From assembly GCF_000512585.2 (NCBI RefSeq), contig NC_089244.1, forward strand, positions 372,001 through 436,000: a DNA stretch of 64,000 nucleotides, read 5' to 3'. The position numbers were made by a program, and so were the translations under genes. Positions 55,632 to 64,000 of this stretch are shown here, one piece after another. Position 1 is the first letter of the stretch. Each line of letters opens with the position of its first letter. The DNA is from Kwoniella bestiolae CBS 10118 (Eukaryota > Basidiomycota > Tremellomycetes > Tremellales > Cryptococcaceae). The notes beneath the pieces were generated by a model. That model did no database searches. It was given only the letters and a program-made list of their open reading frames with translations, and was not told the origin of the DNA.

Positions 55632-57845
55632 AACACGCTTGAAAATGTTAGATCGCTTTACGAGAAATCCAGACAGAGTGTCAGACATGTAACGGCATTT
55701 TTCTTTTTGTTATATAAGACATGATCGAGAACAGAACAGATTTCTCTTTCTGCATGTCCCAATTGAGGTCTTGTTAGGCCGGGATGATTTGGGTCTGATG
55801 GGGGATGGCCGAGTTGAGCGGAGCGGATAGATATGAGACAAGTACGAATGTGATGATTCAGCGAACGGGAGGGTCACTTGCATCATGTGTGCTGCAATCG
55901 ACGAGCAGGACGCTCTTTGATGAGCTATGGTAGATGGAGGCAGAGGAATGTCTGTCGGATACAGATGATAGACGGACTACGAGCCTATACCCAACGGAAA
56001 ACTCTATTCTCGTGCCTCTAGGTTAGCAGTGGGAACCTTGTTCATCGACTGACTACAGAGAAGTAATGTTTCACTGGGAGCTATCATCTCATCTGGTAAG
56101 ACACGACTGGAGTCAACACCTCGGGGATCTGACAGAGTTTGGTCTTTGGTCCTGATCAACAAATTCAGGGGGAATATCCAAAAAAAACTACCTCTTTTGG
56201 ACCATCCCATGGGTCAAACAGCTAGAGAAATCGATCGTGCCTTGTTTTTGTACTTGCTTTCTTGTACTGTGAACCCGGGAAGAAAAGACGACATACGACC
56301 TACGACATCCCCATCCCATTCAGTCATCTCAATGCATGCCATCTCTGCCCGCTTTGGCCTTTGTTATAGATCGTCCAAATTGGTTCCTGCCTATACAAAG
56401 TAGACTAGAGAGGTTCATCTTGATTCAAAGGTTATTTAATTATCATTTCTCTTATCCTTCATCATCACCAGTACACAAAGCGCTGGAATTGACAGAGAAA
56501 AAAGCCTCTGTCGATCCCCCTGTTCCTCTCCTCCCGACAACACCTGCTGTATAGCTGTCATCCGCTTCAACCGGGACTTTGTGATTTTACCCTCGTTCCT
56601 GATATCTTGCCGTACAGCTCTTTTCAATAGAGTTTGGCATTTGACATTTTCGTATAAACCGAATTGTCTGCTAGATTTCCCCCCAAGGGTCTTTACAACA
56701 TATACAGTAATCACGCGTACGGTACGGTACGAACGTAGTTAGCTCCCTAACGGAAGGAAGCACCGGAAGGAAAGCGAGTCGAAGTCATAACTAGTTGTTG
56801 ATCCAGTGAGACCCATCAAGTAAGACCCAATTAATCCGAAAACTTTAGTCTCTGGTCAACTCTCTGCTACTACGGTTGCGATCCAGGGTCAGGGACGCGC
56901 CTTCCCTGTAGACAACGTCCGACCTACTCGTACTGTACGAATAGCAAGAGCAGCAGGGGAGAAAAGAGAGAAAGAATTCAATCAATCAATCCTGCCGTTG
57001 GACTAGTATCTGCTATCTGGTCTTTCCTTTCCTTTCCACCCGCGCTGGTCCCCCTTGAACCCTCCGTCAGCGGCTCATCTCTCATGTTGTAAAGGAAATC
57101 AAATTCCAACAACTCGACGAACTGAACGCACAAACCATATTCACCAATTTCCCCTTCCTATCTCGTCGCAGATTATCAACATCAAACGAAACTCAACTTG
57201 GAAAAGAAGACAACATAAATATTCTATAATATTTACATCACACACGACCTGTCCTCTTTTCGTGGTCTTTTTCACGCAACACATTCCTTCTCTCACATAA
57301 CATAATCAACATCGATAAGTAGGAAGCTCTCGACACCCATCGCTTCGCGTCGCTTGGCAATCAAATCACTACTTCTCAAGATACACAATCCATCCCTTGT
57401 TCCTGTCGGTCTTTACTTGCATTAGCACGGATACAAAAACGGATCAATCAATCTTGTCTTCCAACGAGCTCAAGTCCACACGGGCCGCCTCATCAGCTAG
57501 ATAGATAGAAACTAGATTTGTGTATAGAACGCCCTGAATAAGAAGGATAATCAAGACATCGCTCGCTCCACTGTTTTAAGATTCTCTCTAAAGGACGACT
57601 TTGATTGGAGTGTCTTTGGCCCTTTGATACGTTTGATGGAAACGAGGACTTGCCATCAGTGATCAGCACTAGATTTAGCCCGGCTCATCCGTAAATTGAT
57701 CTCTTCCTACGTCAATGGTTTATATACTCGGTCGCTTATCGTTTGTGTCTCCTTCCCCCATTCTCGCACTTCACACAATCAGACGAATCCGTTTGCGGCC
57801 TCCTCAGTGATCCCGACCAATTTGTGAATAGCGAGACAGATAATC

Positions 57846-60800
57846 ATGAACGAAGGTCATTATCAACCGCAGGCGAATGGGTACGATGGTAGAGGAGCTG
57901 AAGGTCGAGAGAGACGAGATCAAGTGAGTCCAAGTTTCGATATATCGATCTCGCCGTTCTCGCCGTTTTCTTTGGATTTGAGTTTGGAATTTGGAAGTTG
58001 GATCTATTCGGAATTTTCAATTATCGTCTCAATTATCGTTTTTGATCGTGATCCCAACATTTAAATGAGAATGGGATGGGCAACCGATCAATCAACCATT
58101 AATCCTCATTCGTGGTCATTTGTCGGCCGGCTCTTGTTCGAAACTTTGTTCTGTCGACATCGCATCTATCACCTTGGATACGATTGGAAGGGATGAGGAT
58201 GAAAAGTGAAAATGATGATGTGAAAGTTACCTGCTATGACCGTCCATGGTCGACTTTCCGTTCCCTCCATCCCAAGGTACCATTTTAGTCCCCTTCCTTG
58301 TGTGTTGATGGTATTTCTCAATCAAACACAATTGAGGAACTGTTCATTATGATGGAGCTAGCTGTGCGGATCAAAGGTTTCCTGTGTGTGTATCCGACAG
58401 TGCGCGGAGGAGGAAAAAAAGGAAAAAGCGAGGGGAGAGGAACGGTGATGGTTGCTTTAGCATTGGTCCCCCATCAACCATCAACATGATCTCTTTCTGG
58501 AGTGGGGGGAAAGGGAGCAAAGGCATCCTGGGATGAAGATCGATCAAGAGTTGACGATCGAACAATCGACTCATTGTCCCATTCCTTCTCTTTCTTGCCC
58601 CGGTCCGAGATCCTCTTGACACTTTCTTGCTCACCTCTACTGCCAAAATATGAATGACTCCTTTGAATTGTTCTTTTTGACATTCCTTTCCAGAACACGG
58701 ACCGTTCTATCTCCCTGTGATTCCCCCACTTTCGACAGATATCAACATGCTGTCACTGTCACTGTTACTGTTACTAGTTCTAGCTTCCATCATCAAGGGT
58801 GGAGTGGTCACGGATCTAAGCACATAACTTAGTCATATAAGAATGGCACGATCGTCGCTTCCCACTTTGATCTTGACTTATTATTCCTTCTGCTCTGTTC
58901 ATCGGTTGCCACAGCCATCGTCATCTTCTTGGTTACTGCTTTGACCCATATCCATTGCTATATAAACAGAGAGATCATTCCACTTACTTTTATCCCCCTC
59001 TTCTCTCGTTTTTAGTACCAACAACAGACTTATCAACAGCCACCACCACAATCGCCTCCCACCTCAGCATCACCATTTGCCTTCGCTCCTCCACCACTCT
59101 CTTCCATTCCTGCGTCTGGAACCTCACGGCCGATGTTATCAACCCATCACTCTGAACCAGCCGGTCTCAATCAGCAGTACCCATATTATCAACCACAGCA
59201 ACAGCAAGAACAACAGCATAAACTATCTGCGCCCGTCTACCCCACATACGTAACCAGTGCACCAATGGCATACAGATCTTATTCAGGAGAGACGGACAGA
59301 CAATCTCCGATCCAACCTCCACTGACGCGAACACCAAGCTTGTCAATCGTACCAACGAGCTCTGTGCCCTCCCAATCAAGTCCCATCACTGCTAGCTCTT
59401 ACTCTCCTTACTCTCGTCAAACACCCACGACTACCCAACATGGTACGCCTGCGAGTCAAGCACAAACCTCTCCCAGACCAGGTGTCTACCCTTCAAGCTA
59501 CTACACCACACCCTACTCTCAACCCTCTTCCGCGGATATGCCTAGATCACTATCTTACCCTTCCAACTATTCTGCACCCTACCCTACATACCTACCATCG
59601 GTGTCTGCTCCTTCCACCTTACAGCAACCTCCGCTATTAAGACACAACACCATGGCTGCGCCTACAATGGGTATGGACATGAGACAGAATCCCAATCTGG
59701 GTTACTCCTTCGCAAACAGGCTACCATTGGTGGACAGGCCTTTCAAGTGCGATGAATGTGTACAGAGCTTCGTGAGTTGTTTCATGATCCCATCTTACTG
59801 AGCGAGTCTGACCAGCCCTCCTGCAGAACCGTAATCATGATCTCAAGCGACACAAGCGAATCCATCTTGATGTCAAACCATTTGGGTGTGACAAGTGCGG
59901 AAAAACGTGAGTTCCATGACTCTCGATCGTTGTTGGTGCATGACTGACATCACATATAGCTTCTCTCGTAAGGACGCTTTGCGAAGACATTGGTTAGTCA
60001 AGGGATGCCGAGGAGAAGAAGGTGCTACAGCTCCCATCAGTATGTTCCTCCAAATCTCCTTATCTTGCAGATCGTTCCTTGTCGCTAATATTTTCTGGGT
60101 CCACCTTTTTGCGCCCTCCTGTATTTATCAGCTCCAATGTACCCTATCAACTCGCAACCACCCGCATTATCTCCACCTACGCCCGAGCATCCCACCATCT
60201 CACCCACCGAACATGTATCCAGTGCGATTCACCTTCCTGCTACTTCCTCGTTCTCTCATCCTGCTGCTCCACCCAGCCTAGCAAGCTTACCAGCACGAGA
60301 CTCGTCGGAATCGACATCGCAGATCATCGTGACGCCCGATGAAATCGGACAACAGCAACAGCAGATGGCAAGAACAGTCAGTGACATGGGGGTACCTCAG
60401 TCACTCGCTGAACCACTCGTCATCGATACCAACCTAGGCAGAACCAACAGCTCTATGGGTGAAACTTCTGATGGATACTTTGAAGGGGTTGTGGGATTAA
60501 AACAAGATGGCACGGCTGTGTTGGACAACTCTTCTGGCAATTCCTCGCCATTCACTAGATTCCCTACTTCCCCATCCAATGCTACGCATCACCATCCGTA
60601 TCGAAGACCCTCAGCAATGCCTTCTCCAGGACAGAGGACCAACCAGTCTCCCAGCGTAGCTATCCCAGTGGGTAACAGGGTATTCGCTCCTGGAAGTCTA
60701 GGTGCAGATGGCAAACCAGTCTTCGCTATGCCTTTCACCCCTACTGGACAACAATACATCCACCAGACTGACGGTCTCCTGGCTCCACCGCTGGAAACGG

Positions 60801-61024
60801 GTGTCAAAATGGAGAAGACTCTAAGTGCGGATGCTATGCCTGAATCATGGCAGAGGTGGTGAGTTGACAGTCTCTCTCCCACTAAACTTGAACGGATGGT
60901 CAAGCTGATGTACGATAATGTCAGGCATCGACCATCTTTCCCATTCCCCGCTCCTCCAGGTGTAGGATACACGTACGACCCATCCAGTCCGATCGACGTG
61001 TCTGCTCAGGGATACAGTCAATAG
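57846..61024 (+). CDS. CRZ1: C2H2 zinc-finger transcription factor, CRZ1-like
   Basis: Exons 57846-57923, 59016-59771, 59827-59906, 59960-60039, 60132-60858 and 60925-61024; 606 residues. The first finger is C271-C274-H287-H291 (CDECVQSFNRNHDLKRHKRI) and the second C299-C302-H315-C321 (CDKCGKTFSRKDALRRHWLV then KGC), so the second is C2HC. The RPFKCDEC...NRNHDLKRHKR pair fits the calcineurin-responsive Crz1/Sp1 factor of Cryptococcus. Flanks are Pro/Ser/Gln-rich (QPQQQQEQQHK) with many SP sites, suited to calcineurin-regulated nuclear shuttling; PSLSIV at residues 133-138 resembles the PxIxIT calcineurin dock. The 1092-nt first intron is by far the longest in the window. Naming rests on the finger pair; another fungal C2H2 factor is the alternative. 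Confidence 0.7.
57924..59015 (+). other. 1.09-kb first intron of the CRZ1-like gene
   Basis: Starts GTGAGT and ends TTTTTAG; every other confident intron here is below about 260 nt. It contains a short tandem run of CTGTCA/CTGTTA hexamers near 58750-58776, a G-run near 58500 and pyrimidine-rich tracts. No exon with coding character was found inside. A second promoter or a non-coding RNA inside the intron would explain the length, but nothing proves it. Confidence 0.6.
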
Positions 61025-61845
61025 TCGACAACCACTCCCGATCTCTCATCCCATCTCTTTCAACCATCTCTTACATTCATTCCCGCTTTAAAAGTTATTT
61101 TTTAGATACATTGAATAGGTATACCTCAGTTGTCTGCGCTTCGGCTCTATTATACATTCCTTATAGTACATCGGATCTGAATTTCTCCTCTCGTCATCTT
61201 CCACTTTCGTTCATATACCTGCACAGGGACTTTTGGGTTGATTATTCTTCATTCTTTTCTATCATATATTGGTTTCACTCTTCGGTCTGTTCTCAGCATG
61301 TAGGTCTAGGTTCATTGCTATGTTAGAATACTTCCAGGTTCCACAGGGGTCCGCAGTCGCAATGCATCACTTGCACGCCTTCCATCGCACCCAAATGACG
61401 TATCTCGTATTCGAGGCGATGGCAGGTCATCTTTCTGGTGGATCTCCTCCTGCACGAGAGGGAGGCAGAAGAGAACGGGTGAGCAAGGGTGTTTTATGTG
61501 GCATTTTACCTCGAAAGGAAAGTCATTTGTCAGATCCCTTGTGCTCTCTCCACCTTGTTCAGCCCAGACACGTCAAGCTTCGTGAAGAAAGGATACTCAG
61601 TTTCTTCTCCTGTCTCTGAGCACTTTCTGCCGTCATATAAGCTTTCAACTTTCACCCCCATGTAATTCCCCCGCCACTCTATCACTCCAAGCCTTTACAA
61701 TCTCCTACCACTCCCTATACAGTCGTAACACAAATAACATCATATCAAACAACGTAATCATTCAGAAGTACACACCGCCTGCTGTGTCTGACACAGTGTT
61801 CGAACGTATATTCGACGATCAACAGCTTCACCTCTCAGCCAAAAG
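61025..61845. other. intergenic region after the CRZ1-like gene
   Basis: 3' flank (AT-rich around 61095-61110 and 61250) and promoter of the gene at 61846. A 116-codon frame at 61269-61619 has no recognisable domain and is probably chance. Confidence 0.4.
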
Positions 61846-64000
61846 ATGTCAGTGGCCACCGTCTTTCCGACCCAGACCCCGAATTGGCGGCCCGTACCAT
61901 CTACCGTGACTTGTACGCCTCTCAGCGGATCCGGGGCGAGTTTCAATTCAGGTTTATCTCATCTGAAGCCTTATGTGGGACCAAATTATGTCACCACTGG
62001 GCATCCTGATGATGATCTCGTGCGTAACACGGACAGAAACAATCGTACGCTCGATGATGGGTATGAAAGCGAGTATGGAAGCGGACGGACGATCGCGACC
62101 AAGATCAATTGTTTGAACCTGGAGAGATATTTGAGAGAGCTAACCAAGAAGAATCCCCAGGCATGGAAAGACCCTAAGATACGTGCCAAAGTCGAAAAGA
62201 CCATTACGTTCGATCCGAGCGCGGACAAACCGTGGGACGCTGCGTCGTTCAACATCGGGCGAAGTAGCGTGGACTCGAGGCCGTTCTTTACGGACAGATC
62301 GTGTGTCGCAGATTTCAGCAGGATGGCGAAGACGTACAATGAATCGAAGAATCCACGAGCTCGAGAGGCAGCTGCAGAGATATACAAATCCGAGATGACC
62401 AAGAGGAAGCCATGGATTGAATCATGGTTGAGGGGCGAGATAACCTTTGAGGACACTGTCGAGATGCGCCTGAATCCGATTAACGTCGATAATTTCATGA
62501 GGCAACACAAGAACCTAGCTTCGGATGAATCATCCAGAGAGGCGGTCCAGAGAGTCATGTTGGGTTCGAGCTCGATCGTCAAAATGACGCAGAGAGACGG
62601 AGACAAGCTATTAGAGGGACTGAAGGATAGATATAGCACCCGGGAGTTTATGAAGAAGGATTACGGTAGGGAGGGTATGGCGGAATGGCGGAAGGAACGC
62701 ATGACAACGCTCGACAAGCTCTCGACGGACTGGTACAAATCCGCAGGAATCACCGAAGATCAATGGGAATCCGAGATGAAGGCTCTGCAAGAGAAGATCC
62801 GCTTGGAGGAGAAAGATCAGGGACCTGGTTCTGATGAGGCAAGTGAAGATGGGGACAAGACGAGATTCAACCTCAGCATGCTCAACCTCGAGACGTTCTT
62901 GGAGAGCTTCTCGCAGCTCGCCAAGGATCCGCGGGTCCAGGGCATGGTCAAGAGAGTCCTGCGTAATGAACAGGTCCGAATGTCGTTCAACTCTGAGGAG
63001 GTCGCCACCCACCTCAACGAAATTGCAAAGAAGACTGGGGCGGAGGTCGCGAAGATGGCCAAGAGCGGGGATAGGGACGGGATCAAGAGGTGGCAGAAGG
63101 AGAGGCAGGAGAAGATGAAAAAGCTGGTAGCGCAATGGGAGGAGAAATCGGGCAAGAGTCTCAAAGATTGGGGCAGTAGCAATGGGAGTGAGGGTTCTGC
63201 CAAAACCTTAGGATCGGGGGGAGGAGAGACTGACAATAAATCTTCTCCCAAACCTTCTTCAGCCTCTTCGTGAGCTTTGTTCTATGTTCATATTTGAAGA
63301 TAGGTAGGATAGGTGCTGATTTGAATATGCATTTCCTCTTGCTGGTGAATTCAATATCTGGTCCTCAATCTGCCTTGATCCGTACAAACAGCGCCCAACC
63401 TTCAATCGATGAATCCGACCTAGTCGAAACAGAGATAACGCGCTACAATCTCCCTTCGCTACTAAACCTGTACACCAACCCGAATGCCACCGGCAACACG
63501 GAGGACATCCGATCATTCTTGCACAAGGCCCTCCCGCCCAACCACCCCAAGATTCGACAGATATATCAATACCTAAGTATGACCGACGAAAAGCAAAAAT
63601 TCAGGTTACCTTCCCGCCTTTCCAGTATTCTCACCTCGGCCCAGAACAAAGCCATGAGCGACCTGAGCTCCCAGAACGACGAGGCGTCCAAGGAGAGCTG
63701 GAAATTCGAGCAGGACGTTAAAAGTAAGGCGACGTTTCATAATTGGAAGAACTCCTATCTGGGAGGGGACGCTTCGCCCCCTGGACAGTCGACTACTTCC
63801 ATCCCGGGAGGTACGAGACGAGAGGTGTCGGAGGCTTCGCGGATCGCAGAGGGGTATGATAAGGCCAAGATTGATGAGATTATTCGGTTCGTCTCGGGCT
63901 CGGATACGAGTAAGGTGACGGATGATCAGTATTATATCTTGGATCAAGCCATGAAGTCAGAGTATGGGTATGGTAAACATGGGAGGACGGTTGAGAAGGA
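61846..64000 (+). CDS. large unrecognised protein of tandem Trp-signature modules, 3' end outside window
   Basis: Exon 1 is 61846-63269; read straight through it would end at the TGA at 63271-63273 after 475 residues. However TCTTC|GTGAGC at 63270 is a good donor, and an open frame from 63392 to the window edge joins in frame (TC + C), so I favour one gene with a 122-nt intron. Modules of about 105-120 residues repeat: residues 87-206 (LNLERYLRELTKKNPQAW), 208-312 (NPINVDNFMRQHKNLASD), 341-442 (LNLETFLESFSQLAKDPR) and a fourth in exon 2 (YNLPSLLNLYTNPNATG). Modules 2 and 3 share W-x14-W-x10-W at W281/W296/W307 and W416/W431/W442; module 4 has W-x14-W. Between exons is a Ser/Gly linker. No signal peptide or membrane helix. 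The family is not known to me. Confidence 0.75.

Larger units (their letters stand above)
54239..57845. other. 3.6-kb gene-poor region
   Basis: The longest stretch without a supported gene. The best small frame is 54702-54995 (listed separately). A 14-bp palindrome lies at 55618-55631. GGTAC repeats occur at about 56715-56728. The last ~900 bp before 57846 are rich in CT/CA and short C-runs and probably belong to a long leader or promoter of the zinc-finger gene. I found no tRNA, snRNA, transposon or repeat array here. Confidence 0.5.

Noticed and set aside
54239..57845. Transposon or LTR remnant in the gene desert
   Set aside because: No reverse transcriptase, integrase or transposase motif, no long direct or inverted terminal repeats found by eye.
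1..64000. CRISPR arrays, rRNA, tRNA genes, bacterial-type operons
   Set aside because: None seen; the intron structure shows a fungal nuclear chromosome. No A-box/B-box pair of a tRNA was recognised, though a dedicated scan could find one I missed.

Overview
The window is nuclear DNA of a basidiomycetous yeast of the Tremellales type (Cryptococcus/Kwoniella-like; the genus cannot be settled from sequence alone). Evidence: almost every gene is broken by many short introns (mostly 45-70 nt, GTGAGT/GTAAGT donors, CTGAC/CTGAT/CTAAC branch sites, YAG acceptors), genes are densely packed on both strands, 5' leaders are pyrimidine-rich, and the recognisable proteins are fungal housekeeping families. 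I rebuilt exon chains by hand and required every junction to keep frame; for the recognised genes exon lengths sum to a multiple of three.

Layout. 1-670: 5' end of the ribosome-assembly GTPase EFL1/RIA1 (minus). 1249-3207 and 3632-4618: two unrecognised disordered proteins around a 55-bp tandem repeat. 5502-7244: YAP-type bZIP factor. 7631-9969: proteasome lid subunit RPN3. 10282-11919: fructose-1,6-bisphosphatase. 12511-15456: chaperonin CCT5. 15783-16868: Alba-domain RNA-binding protein. 17175-18882: type I DnaJ with a split start codon and a 6-nt exon. 19334-21269: mitochondrial citrate synthase. 21626-23917: TRAPPC13. 24382-26202: two-domain ER protein disulfide isomerase. 26886-27913: tetraspan membrane protein. 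28335-31221: two Ser-rich unknowns. 31648-32824: an unresolved, possibly decaying locus. 32900-34321: AlkB dioxygenase. 34649-35885 and 35912-36806: membrane protein and acidic nuclear-type protein, convergent. 37155-37835: PAC4-like proteasome chaperone. 38209-40282: ERG24. 41002-42313: RPS3. 42803-43973: KEI1. 44428-46623: DOM34/pelota. 46934-48180: short-chain dehydrogenase. 49234-54238: SulP-STAS-cNMP transporter with 17 exons. 54239-57845: 3.6-kb gene-poor tract. 57846-61024: CRZ1-like zinc-finger factor. 61846 to the window end: a large unrecognised protein built of tandem Trp-containing modules.

How the genes relate. There are no operons or obvious clusters; the content is a normal euchromatic mix: proteostasis (RPN3, PAC4-like, CCT5, DnaJ, PDI), translation and ribosome quality control (EFL1, RPS3, DOM34), central carbon metabolism (FBP1, CIT1), membrane lipids (ERG24, KEI1), trafficking (TRAPPC13) and regulators (bZIP, CRZ1-like). 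Many pairs share divergent promoters. I saw no rRNA, tRNA, transposon ORF, LTR or CRISPR array. The least explained items are the Trp-module protein, the 31648-32824 locus, the duplicated branch-site element of RPS3, and a 12-bp palindrome found twice in gene-free DNA.
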